From Stereum hirsutum FP-91666 SS1 (lineage: Eukaryota > Basidiomycota > Agaricomycetes > Russulales > Stereaceae): 64,000 bases of DNA. The stretch's first letter is position 1; each line of letters opens with the position of its first letter. The DNA lies in contig NW_006763131.1 in assembly GCF_000264905.1 (NCBI RefSeq), forward strand, positions 2,117,939 through 2,181,938, in the 5' to 3' direction. Positions 45,224 to 55,900 of the stretch are shown one piece after another. A program made the translations under genes and the position numbers. A model generated the notes under the pieces. The model worked only from the letters and a program-made list of their open reading frames with translations. It had not been told where the DNA came from and made no database searches.

Positions 45224-47384
45224 TTATGTTATGCTCTCAAGCGGGGCAACCTCCAAAATCACAGTTCCCGTATGTCGAGACTGAGTTTAGATGCCAGACA
45301 TCAGCGCTGATGCTTGTGCATGAATAGATGCTGATTACCTCAACCATATCCTCGTTGGGCTGGTGAGAGCCAGACTTGACCTCGCCATTGGTAGCTCGAC
45401 TAGCTCCGGCAGTCATCGCAAACTAGAAACCGAATGTCAGACGCACGCTCCCTAGACAGACGCAGAATTTGGAAAATAGCGATACCGAATCCTCATGAGA
45501 CGTGCTATCGGTGATTGGGTTCGTATTCTGAGTGCTGCCTACGTCGGGTGTAAACTCAAGGGTTTGAAACAGACCAGGCTTGCGGAGCTTTTTTTGGAGT
45601 GCCTCTCTCTGGTTGAGCGTGGCGAGAAGCGCATTAAAATAGACTGAGCGAAAAGGTATATGAGATGTCAAAGCCTCAGTCGACCAGAAGTGAATTATAC
45701 GAACACTTGGCTACGACAAGCCTGACCCCTCCATACGCTAGACCAGACGAAGCGACGAACTGTATACCCGATAGTCAGCTTTAGTAGTCATGGAAGACAA
45801 TGTCCACGCACAGCGATGAGAACTATGACAGTAGCCAGACTAGAGTGTGTGCGATGTCAATGATTGCGTATTTTAAGCTGACATAGACTCGAATCGACAG
45901 ACCTCGTCAGAGCCCCTGTAGAGACTGTATAGACGATCAAGGTGTTTACAAGTGACGTGTTCCTTGCAAGGTTGGCGTAAGTCTAGTAATGCTAAGCTCT
46001 TTGAAGACGAACGTACTTTTTGAAATGAGAGCCCTTGCGAAACCTCCATAGAAGGAAGACTAGAATAGTGGCGATCACGGTGTCCGCCACTACAGCTGAA
46101 ACGACGAAGGCATAAGTTACGATCTACCAAAATATGGCCGACTTTTAGTCGTTTCGTGGTATCAAAGGTACTATAGAAAAGAAAGTACATACATTGTACG
46201 ATCGAAAGCTATCGGGAGTTAGCCTGAATCTGCAAATCCAGTGTGTGAGCTCTCCATCATCGCAACAGGCTTGAAGTTACCATACGAGGCTGAAGCAAGC
46301 CCTGCACGGAGAGATCCTTTGGGTTAGACCGCGGTGTGAGTATAGATTACTCCATATCACGCACAGACACTGAACACTATAGAGTGAGATGCCCTAGACA
46401 TCAGTCATTGCGACGCAACACGAGGCAACCAAACCCTCACATAGAGCGACAGTTGCGAAACCTGCCTGTACAAGGAAGGACCATCAACATATTAGTATCG
46501 GCGCGGTAGCGTAGCTAAGAGACTTACTGATATCACTGTCAAGATATAGCTGTTGTTGCTCACTAAGAATATGGGCCGTAGATATGCGTAGGCCAATCAT
46601 ACTCGACAATGTAGTAGTCGTAACAGAAGAGCAACTTACGACTCCATATCCTGAGGCAATAAGGGCTGAGAGGAGTCACTGTCACCTCGTGCTCGCAAGC
46701 TAAAGCGAAAGCGAGGTACCTTCTCACTATGCCTTCCATGAATGCCTATCGAAGTCTCAGCATCATGATGCAGGACGGATTTGTTTCACTTACCTCTAGG
46801 AGATACGAGACCTGTCAAGAGATGGAAATGAGTTGGTCTATATGGCAGACGCCCATGAGTACTTACCGAGACCGCCCTGAAGCCGTAGTCAGCTTGAGTG
46901 TGGCTAAAATCGTACATGAGGATTGTCGGCGTACCAGTAAACACCTCCCGAAAGTATATCGTCCGGGTTGGATATATCCACTCGCCAGAGGACAATTGGA
47001 GCAATAGCAGAGTCAGCGATATCAAGAATCCTTGAAGAAGGCCATCAGTCTACAACCCCAAACAAGAGACAGATGGAAGGGGCATCCACCACAAAACGAC
47101 CACCTGTCAAGTCGAAATTTATCGAATCAAAAGGCCAGACAAGTCGCAGAACGCAGGAGCTCGTGAGATGCTGACCGTGAACTTCACGACAGACTTGTCC
47201 TGGCGCATGCGAGCGGACTTGAAATACATGAAGGTCTGGAGAGATGTAAGCCCGAAGAGACTAGGCACCCGAAGGCCAATGGGCAAAGTTTCTTTCGTCA
47301 ATGAAAAGAGCGGACGTACATTCCTGCGACGTAAACGCCGACGAAAACTCCAATGGACGAGCTTTCGGCTTCAGCTGACGCCAT
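45224..47384 (-). CDS. DUF6534-type multi-spanning membrane protein
   Basis: This belongs to a large agaricomycete membrane-protein family of unknown function. The start MASAEAESSSIGVFVGVYVA leads through a GT-AG join into GILFGLTSLQTFMYFKSARM, which matches the first helix of the family. Later segments fit in order: VVVLWWM, YDFSHTQADYGFRAVS, AYLRPIFLVSNNSYILTVIS, and VTYAFVVSAVVADTVIATIL with VFLLWRFRKG. Then come TSLVNTLIVYTVSTGALT, SLATVIVLIAV, and the signature end of the last helix YFNALLATLNQREAL. The tail includes QTLEFTPDVGSTQNTNP and ends with a TAA at 45224-45226. At least ten short exons. The second and third exons (46.9-47.1 kb) are less certain, because open frames there can be joined in more than one way, and local decay is possible. 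Confidence 0.7.
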
Positions 47385-48690
47385 GCACAAAAAAGGGGTC
47401 GGGAGGCTAGAGACAACGAATTGTAGGGCTCATTGGGTTTTAAAGGCGACAGAGGCTAGCAGGAAGGCGCTTGTGAAAATACGGCATAGGTCGTTGAATC
47501 TTGATAGGAGCTGTTGCCCACCTGCAGATAGCGTTAGCGGTGCCAAGTTTGGTCTCATGCTGAGGACAGAGAATCAGAGCTCCTCTATTCGTTCTTTCAT
47601 GGGATTCTTGTGTGTCATCGTTTCTGCAATGAGGCTTCTCCTGTAGCTCGCTTTCTCGGACTGATGATGAAGCGTATAAACAAACCTGCAGAGACTATCG
47701 ATACTAGAGGAGCAGCCCTTCCTCTAGCTCCAGGATCTGCAAACCGTTTGCGGATCAGAACTTTGTTGTTACGCGTTTCGCTATAAAAAGATGCAGATAA
47801 CGAGGACCCATGCACAGGTATGCACAGTTGCCGCGCGGCAAACGCTTTCCCCATAAAATAATGGTTAGAACGCCCAGAAGATAGTGACAATATGGATCAT
47901 TTGACTGCAGTCGCGACGACCCGTGAGCCTGCCATCCCGACAGTGATTGTTATTGAGTAATGAGGTCATAAGTTGAAAGACATCTTAGGCGTAGGAACAC
48001 GTGCAAGAGCCTATGAGGTTCAACTTGATTCGGAACGGCGAACTTGTTCGTGGATCGAACATGCCAGCCTGTGCCGGCAACGTCCTCGAGACGAGTTCTT
48101 TTACGGTGAGAAATTGTGACGAACTATTTTACATAGCACAGTGCGCAGTGGGATTAGGCACGCAACGTAGTCACTTTGCCTTCGTTGACGAATACCATGC
48201 CCTACAATTGTCGCAATTGATCCCCGCGAAGCACACGACTTGATCAACTTACTCCAAAGGGCAAGAGGTCGAAGCCAATCCCAATGGGCGTAACGCAGGC
48301 TGTGGCGAGCCGGAAGCTATTCCAAGTCGTGCAAACACAGCCAATTGTGGCACCCATGAGACGCGTCTCACGTCTGGAGACTGGTAGTTCTGCATTTCGC
48401 TCTGATGTCCCACCAGAAGAAGATAGGACCAGAATCGTGTTATGCACAACTTGAACCGACTGGCGGATCATTACGGCGCGACGTTCTGCAGTGCGACCAG
48501 CACGACAAAGCCCGTCGGCATTTGCGTTTGGAAAGACGGAAGTAATGCAGAGTAGATGGATATGACGTATAGTTACCACAGGTAAGCAGGCGGGCCAGGA
48601 GGTGTCGAGCAAAGGCCAAGAGTTCAAATAAGAATATCCACAAAAGCGCTCTATGTTAACGACACGGACGCGACAGGAGGAGAGAAGCAA
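47385..48690. other. 1.3-kb gene-free stretch
   Basis: Open frames such as 48244-48690 (minus) and 48001-48243 (plus) lack domains, signal or clear splice structure, and I do not call them. The stretch likely contains the DUF6534-type gene promoter and the subunit e 3' UTR. No repeat noticed. Confidence 0.45.
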
Positions 48691-49314
48691 CTACTTCAAA
48701 TCGCTCTCCCACTTGGCCAGCAGCTTCTCGAGGTCGAATTTGGGGTCTTCTGGGTCGGTGATAACTGTATAAAGAATGATGAGTCCAGTACACGTCACAT
48801 AGGTAGAAGATTAGAGAGGCAAAGTATTAGTTGAAAAGGACCATGCAGAAAACGGAGGAATTCAAGACTTCTGGCCAGAGGCCTGGCACGCAAACAAGCC
48901 AGTGTCCAGCAAGAATCTTATAGTCTAGGTTGGGGAGGATTGGGGTAACGCGCATGAAGACGTGGTTGTTGCCTGCATTTTGTGCGCCGTCTTGTGCAAC
49001 CGTCGCGCAACAGCTACACGAGACAAGTATATGAGAACACTCACTACCATCCTTAGAGCCCTCCTGCTTCCTCTTCCAAGCCTCTTTCGCCTGATGAATA
49101 AGGTGTTCCCGCTCATGGATTGCGTGGCGCGCCTTGTCCTCGTCGTGTTGTTTTTGTAATGTTCGGCGATGCAATACACCATAGAATACGCCTGAAAGAA
49201 GGGCCGTGTACCGGACAACCTATATAAAACAAATGAAGTGGCCACTGTCGTCAGGAAAACCAGGTAGTATGATATAAATGTTGGTGGACCCACGTTGACG
49301 GTGGAGGAAACCAT
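48691..49314 (-). CDS. ATP21: Mitochondrial F1Fo ATP synthase subunit e
   Basis: Subunit e (Tim11/Atp21 in yeast) holds ATP synthase dimers together at cristae rims. Three or four exons join to a small protein. MVSSTVNV is followed by VVRYTALLSGVFYGVLHRRT, a membrane helix carrying the GxxxG dimerisation motif (GVFYG). HDEDKARHAIHEREHLIHQA and KEAWKRKQEGSKD then form a coiled coil. The last exon is VITDPEDPKFDLEKLLAKWE followed by SDLK and TAG at 48691-48693, matching the conserved 'DPxxDFEKxL' end of the family. The region between about 48760 and 49045 is read as one or two introns with possibly a short exon, and that part is uncertain. The gene is divergent from the GFA-domain gene. Confidence 0.88.
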
Positions 49315-49990
49315 GGTGTCGCCCTTTTCTATCCGGCCGATGAAGGAGGTGGTGAGTCGGCGGGTTCCTTCAAAGAACTGAGGACTAATATCGAGGTTGA
49401 AGAGCACAGGTAAGGTAACGACGACTGGTTGAATAGGCAAGACGAGAGCGTACCGGGCGGTAGGGGTGAGCAGGTGGGTAACAATATCTAGGCGTTTCGT
49501 GCGCCAACGACGAGCGGAAGAAGTCGGCCCCCAAATTCATCTTATGTAATGCTGGCTTTTTTATCGCAATTTTCCTCCTTTTCCTTTGACCACCAGCCTG
49601 CTCTGGGATCCGCTCGTTCATTAACGTTCATCTATGCATCCTTCGAGAATTTCACCAAACAATCGGGGTCGTCTCCTTGTATCTGCATGTCATCTAACGC
49701 TAGTGGCTGGCTAAACATCTGCTTCAGGATTGGCGCCAACTGTCTATGGTCTCATAATAACCCCACAAAGCTCACTGGTCGCCACTGGCAGGCCCGAATG
49801 TTCGATCCTTAAAATATGGTAGCTCTTTGATTATCCCTAAGACTGCAGGACACAGTTGTGGAAGGAGAATACACATGCGTCTGCAACGGAACGGACGCCC
49901 GATGTGGGTCCGACGCTCCTCCCATGACACTGAACACTCGACACCTCTTTGCACACATCCTTTGCTTGGACACCCTATTCATCGCATACC
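49315..49990. promoter_or_regulatory. Divergent promoter region, ATP synthase e / GFA-domain gene
   Basis: 676 bp between two divergent start codons. I see no gene. A pyrimidine-rich tract on the plus strand lies at about 49545-49600. Confidence 0.4.
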
Positions 49991-50529
49991 ATGCCCAACT
50001 CTACGATTAGCGCAGAGAATCCTTTGAAAGGTGGCTGTTTCTGTGGTCAAGCTTCTTACACAATAACAGCTCCGCCCAAAATGCGAGCGTATTGTCACTG
50101 CACGGGCTGCCAGCGTCTTAACGGTATGTTTTGCACCTTCATTGCTCGCTATAGTCATTCACGCTCGCTCTCATCTCTGTGGCAGCTTGTCCCTACAATT
50201 GGACCATTCACAACGATGCCTCGAACTTCACCTTCACTCACCCTCAGCCGCATGCTGAGCGTCTAGATTCCTTCGTCAATCCTGACAAACCATGGAAGAC
50301 TCGCTTCAGGTGCAAGACATGTGGATGTACCGTCGCCTCGAAGAATTCCAAGACGAATAATGTCAGTGTGTGGGGACCGCATCTGGAGAGGGATAATGAA
50401 GGGATGATCAAGCGGTCGGATGAGGTGAAACCTACGGCTCATATCTTCTACGGAACGAGGATTGCGGACGTCAACGACGGACTGCCCAAGTGGGAGGGTT
50501 ATGAGGGGACATCAAACCGGATGGGATAG
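49991..50529 (+). CDS. GFA / Mss4-like zinc-binding protein
   Basis: GFA-domain proteins bind zinc; some accelerate glutathione-formaldehyde adduct formation, but most fungal members are uncharacterised. Two exons: MPNSTISAENPLKGGCFCGQ, ASYTITAPPKMRAYCHCTGC and QRLN, then ACPYNWTIHNDASNFTFTHP. Next is KPWKTRFRCKTCGCTVASKN, and the end is LPKWEGYEGTSNRMG. Zinc ligands are visible in the order CxC, CxCxxC, CxxCxC, which is the family pattern. The join AAC-G to CT restores frame. About 150 residues. No transit peptide. Whether it has any link to formaldehyde is not shown. Confidence 0.88.
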
Positions 50530-50900
50530 AGCAGTGGTTGAAGTGTTGTACATGGCATAGCTTTCGCAAGATCGTGGGCCAGTGTATCACTGAAGTTCAA
50601 CTGGTTGATGATTATTTCTTGGTCTTTACGAGATCCTCGAGAGCGTTGGTGTTTTGCGTGTTGCTGGGCGTGGAATGGTGATATATAGCGTCAGGTCTTG
50701 CAAACGTCGATTACGAAGAGCCCGCTAGGACATCGCTGCAGCATATCAATAGTGACTAGATCTTTTGGATAAATACCGTGAAGAGGATCAATGAGTTCAA
50801 GACACATTCGTATTCCGACCTCTGTTAAGTTCCCGTGCTTGAGAAGCGCTGCTCCTGTTATGCGCCACCCATCGCCACCGGGTCAAAGTGAAATCTTGAC
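50530..50900. other. Spacer between the GFA gene and the Ies4-like gene
   Basis: 371-bp plus-strand spacer: GFA 3' UTR and the next promoter. No further feature seen. Confidence 0.4.
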
Positions 50901-52505
50901 ATGGAAACGTTCCGTGTCTCTCCTTGGATCAGCTACGGTCCTTCAACGTCTGACTCGAGGCCAGACGACCATCACCACCAAGAATCAGGATCACCTAAAA
51001 TGGACGAAGACGTCGACATGGACGCGCCTCAGATCTCCACCCTTCGTGAGGAGGAGAGCCCCCCACCGTCGAACTCGACACCCAGTCGTACAGGCAGGTT
51101 TCGTGTGAAGCTTGTCGTCAACAAGCCCGAAACTGGGACGAAATTCATCAAGGTTGATGGTGCGACTGGAGAGGAGGCTGCAAATAGTGGGGAAGAGGGA
51201 GAAGTGGAGGAGAAGGAGGAGGGGGAGGAGGAGGAGGAGGAGGAAGACCAGCTCATTGATGACGACGATGGCGACGCGCCTTCTGCTTCGGTGACCCCTT
51301 CGGTCACGCCTTTGCCAGTGGCTCTCACCGCTTCTCCAGCACCAGTTCCAGTCGTAGCGCCAGTCCGTGGCACTGGTCGTGGTCGAGGGCGCGGTAGGGG
51401 TCGAGGTAGGGGAAAGAGAGGCGGTGGTGGTGCGTGGTCATTTATTCCCTTCATATTTCTCTCACATTTCCCCTCTCTTTCTGACACTTTATACTGTAGT
51501 GGATAGATCTGCAGTACCCGTAGAGGTCGCAGACATACATGTTGACCCCGCTCGCTTGCCACAGCCACCCTCTACGTCTCGCGGGAGAGGTGTACCGAGG
51601 GGTACTACTGCTGCTTTACGAGCACCCCGCAAATCTGGACCAACGTATGTCTAAATTTGTTCATCCAGGGGTATATACTGATCTGCTCGACATCTGAAGT
51701 AAGACCACCATCACTATTCCCCCTATTGCCCCACACATCATTGACTATGCGGGGGAGTTGAGCGAAGGTACGCGTCGGGTTATTCACCCAAGTCAACATT
51801 CCGCTCATTGTAGTTATACGGCTTTCATTTTTTGTAGGTTATACCGGGACTGCTCCCTCATCTCCTGCAGCCGACGTGCAAAGCGTTGCCCCTTCCACTT
51901 CCGGACTAGCTGCTCCGGCTGCAGAGGAAATCAATCTGGATTCTGCTCCTCATCCCCGCTATCCACTACCGAGCAAACCATTCCATGTGCAACCTGCACC
52001 CAAAATCGGCACAGGTTGGGCACCCGTCCTTCCCCTCGACCGCTCTGGCAAGAAAGTTCGCCATTGGCGCCCTGCGAATCGAGAAATTCGCGGAATAGCA
52101 GGTGGTCGATGGTTCGCTAGGTCCTGGCTAGGTGATAAGGAGTCCGAGCTTGCCTCTGCTCAAGCCGCCGCCGCTGCCGCTGTTACCGCCCCTCAACCGC
52201 CCATGCTGCCTTCTCTCTTCCCCGACTCCTTCTCCGCGAGCTCAGGCCCATCCACCGTCATGCTACCAAAGCTTCCCTCCTTGTCATTGGCTGCTCATCC
52301 AACACTTGCTCCTCCCGCGCCAAAGCGACGAGGTCGCCCTCCAAACAACCCAAACTCTGCAGCATCCTCACGAGGTGTATCCGTTGATACCGTTGGTACG
52401 AGTACACCTGGTGTTGCTCGTGTGCCAGTGCCAAAGCCATCCAATCTAGGCACTGCAGAGGTCGTGATGGATCAGTCCCAGAAGATTTCGGCTCCGCCTG
52501 CCTAA
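50901..52505 (+). CDS. Low-complexity nuclear protein, possible INO80 subunit Ies4
   Basis: The frame opens at METFRVSPWISYGPSTSD (50901) or at the internal MDEDVDMDAPQISTLREEES (51000); I give the longer form. A run of acidic residues follows (EVEEKEEGEEEEEEEDQLID), then an RG repeat (TGRGRGRGRGRGRGKRGG) that may bind nucleic acid. After introns comes TTITIPPIAPHIIDYAGELS. The most conserved-looking part follows near residue 330: LPLDRSGKKVRHWRPANREI, RGIAGGRWFARSWLGDKESE. This resembles the short conserved block of yeast Ies4 (basic, then IxSFxGxxxxxxxW). An AT-hook-like KRRGRPPNNP follows. Four exons, stop TAA near 52503-52505. Coding status is firm; the Ies4 assignment is tentative. Other chromatin proteins with AT hooks are possible. 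Confidence 0.7.
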
Positions 52506-52992
52506 ATTACATCGCTCGTAGAGTTTTGTCTTGCTTTCGTTGTTGTAGGATCCCTCTATCACTTGTTCATCCGCTTTGCATTGTCTGTAATAATTATCTA
52601 CGTGTGTTGTTCCCGCTGAATCTTCTCTTACCGAGCTTGGATACGAGGGTCTTCTGTCTCCACAAATATTCTCAACTGGCGAGGGATGCTTTTCCAAATG
52701 TAGTGCGGTGCTTGTTGTATGATCGAATGAGACCCTAACCCCAGTCTCAGTGTGGGTACTGCCAAGTGTAACCACAGTTCCGACCCGTGGCAATACGCCG
52801 CCGTACTCATAGCTTCGCGTCATTCCACTGTTCTACTTCTGGATATCCTCCTTGACTCTAATTCTTCACTATCAAGCTAGCGAGGTTTCTACTCTAATAT
52901 CTGGAATACTTGCTAGGCCATTATTGTTCTAGGTTTACTTAGCTTTGGTGCTCGGCTTATGACCGTCCACCGACACCGCGGATCCTCATAAT
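52506..52992. other. Spacer upstream of DOP1
   Basis: 487 bp between two plus-strand genes. No gene seen; AT-rich toward 52830-52960, as expected of a promoter. Confidence 0.45.
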
Positions 52993-55900
52993 ATGGCCAC
53001 GGAAGACAGTATCAAAAGGGGCTCTGCACGCATCTCAGAGAGAGTCAGTGATCGTGGTTGGTGTGCCCATATGTAACTCCCCAGGCTTGTTGTTACAGCA
53101 CTGAATGGCCATCCAGGAGCATTGCTGCAGACCTACGCGTCCGACCCGAAGTACAAGAAGTACGCGCAGCAAGTGGAGAAATGCCTCAGTTCGTTCGACA
53201 GTGTTCATGAATGGGCGGATTTCATAGCTTTCTTGAAGCAGTTACTGAAGGTACGCAGGCTTACGTTCTCAGCTTTGAACTGCAAAGTGACATGAATGGT
53301 ATCACAGACGCTGCAAGCGTACATGCAGTTCAAGGAAATCCCTCGGAAGATCATTGTCGCTAAACGACTCTCCCAATGTCTTAACCCCGCATTACCCAGC
53401 GGAGTCCATTCGAGGGCCTTGGATGTCTACTCACACATTATCTCGGTCGTCGGGGTGCGTCAAACATTACTATTCAAATACTTGACACCGATATCGCCAT
53501 AGTCTGAAGGCCTCAAGCGTGACCTACCATTGTGGGCATCTGGCCTGTTCCCCTTCTTTGAATATGCAGCTACATCGGTGAAGGTGCGCTAGGTTTGGAC
53601 GTCCATGGTCGTTGAGTGATTAACGGTCGCCACAGCCCACGCTATTGAACATATACGACATGTATTTCCTACCATTACAAGCCGGTCTTAGGCCGGTGAT
53701 GAAGTCTTTTATCTTGGCGCTGTTGCCTGGGCTAGAGGAAGAGACGGGCGAGTTCTTTGACAAGGTATGCAGCGTTCGCTCTTTATTCGCACCCTCTCAC
53801 GCGAATTGTGGCCCAGGTCCTCGGTCTCCTAGATCGCTTGTCTGGGACAGTCTCTCCTTCGTTCTTCCTCCAAAATATATGGCTCGTCATGCTCACAATG
53901 CCTTCCGCTCGAGGAACGTCACTGAACTTCCTGTCCCGTCGATTGCCTCGCCTCAACGGTGATGAGGGTGCGTCGACTTTGTAACATCGTTCCGCAGCGA
54001 GACGTTTCTGACTCCATGCACTGTAGACATCACTTCCATAGTTGGACGAGATACTGGCCTCATGATCCGTGCTTTCGCTGCAGCTCTCGAAGACGACAAT
54101 CTTTTGGTTCGCCGCGGAGCACTTGATCTTCTACTCCAATCCCTTCGAATCGATAATGCGGCCGTGCAGAAAGCCTCGCCTGAAGACCGCGCCATTCTTA
54201 TGCGTGCAGCGACGAGTGTAGTTATGCGACGAGACCTCTCGCTCAACCGTCGACTGTATACCTGGCTGCTAGGAGCGGATGAAAATTCCGAGCAACAAGT
54301 GGCGTATCTACGTGCTAATGCACTCGAGCTGCTCCGGTCGACTCTCAGGGTGAGTGTGTTCCTCGCAAAGTATGATTCTCAACCTTGCTGACGAGTATTT
54401 GTTCAGGACGAGATGTTCTCACCCTCTGCCGAATATTCCGAATCACGACCGTTCAAGATCTTTATCTCTCTTCTAGATAAATGGGAAGTCGGCGGGCCTC
54501 TGACGGAGGTTCTGATTTTCGACACGTTCAAGGCCCTCAAGAAGTGCATCGAGTCAAGTGTAAATAACGGAGAAGATGTCAGTTTCTAGCTGGTGTGCTC
54601 CTTTCATATTCGCTGACGGATATACTCGTAGCTCGTGATGACCGCTAGTACACTATATGAGGCCGTTGAACCGAGGATAGTGTGGCGGAAGCTCTTTGAA
54701 CCCTTGGTTTCAGAAGTTACCGGCGACGGCACTCATCATGAGGTGAGGTCGCTGACTTAGTGCGGCCAACGGCTCATGCTAACTTGAGACTGTCAGGCTA
54801 TTGACCTTGTGAAGTTTATCCTCACGAAATTCCATGTTCGTGATGAAGAGATCCAGACAGTCCACCTACCGATTGTATTCGCCGCAGTTATGAACATTGT
54901 CCAGGTACGGCCATCTTTATTTCGCTTGGACGATCACCTCACCCCTTTTCAGTCTCAAATGATAGACCAAGGTTCCAAGTCTTCCCTGGCCTCGATCTCG
55001 GAAGCACTCCAGCTCGAAGAGATCATCCTCCAGCAAATTCCAGCACCGGCGCTCCTCGACCTACCCGATACAGCGGACCCAAAATTGACGTCGGGAAACC
55101 TTAGTCCTTACGGCTTAGCCTGCTCATTTTATGACGTGCCCACGTCGTTGCCCGACTCTGGGTCTCATGGCTCGCCATTCGTCACAGTATTCTCCGACCT
55201 GGCGAAGTTCAGTGTCCACTGCGCACTAGCACTTTCCTCTCCAACACCGCACGTCTCGTACCTTCATGGGTTGTTGCTGCAATGTCTCGTCCTCCTAAAC
55301 AAGCTTGTCGAAGGGTTGAGCGGCGATGACCGAACGAAGATCCAGGTCGATTGGAGTCCGACAGTTTGGCTGTCTACGATGCTAACGATGCTCGACGAAA
55401 AGGTTGGGTCATCCAGACTAGTATTCCCATGAATCTCCCAGCTGATATCGTTGGCATCCAGGGCAGGACGTTCACCCTCGTCAATCGAATCGTCACTCTA
55501 GTGATTTCTCTCCAGGGGGCCCATCAGATCGAGCCGTGCGTGAGCGTCCAAGATCGGTCTGTCGCATTCAAGATCGTCCAAACGGTACGCTCACTGTTTG
55601 CAGCTGTACTGATATGCTAATGCATATTTACCACAATCCATAGCTCTTCTCGTACCTTCGACCTGAGTATACTGTATATCACGTCCGAGCTATGCATCTG
55701 ATCTGGGACCTAGAACACGTTCTGAAGCGCCCGCATATCGAGTCCGTCATCGCGCAGAGTTTGACCTCCCCCGAATCTCGGAATGTTCAGGAGCGTTACG
55801 AGGCGTTTGGAGTCTTCTGGAGGTTGACAGGTATGTTGACCTACGTAGCCTGCCATTTATCACTTGGGCTAATGCCTGAATCTAGAGGACGAACAGCTTC

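Noticed and set aside
46700..47120. Possible pseudogenisation of the DUF6534-type gene
   Set aside because: Exon joins are ambiguous here, but flanking exons on both sides stay in frame and keep family motifs, so decay is not demonstrated.
48001..48243. 80-codon plus-strand open frame
   Set aside because: No start context, no homology I can recognise, and no introns consistent with neighbouring genes.
48244..48690. 148-codon minus-strand open frame upstream of the DUF6534-type gene
   Set aside because: Cys- and Arg-rich with no domain, signal peptide or membrane pattern, and it lies in the 3' flank of the ATP synthase subunit e gene. It looks like a chance frame.
51362..51420. GGTCGN tandem repeat
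   Set aside because: Explained as codons for an RG-rich segment of the Ies4-like protein.
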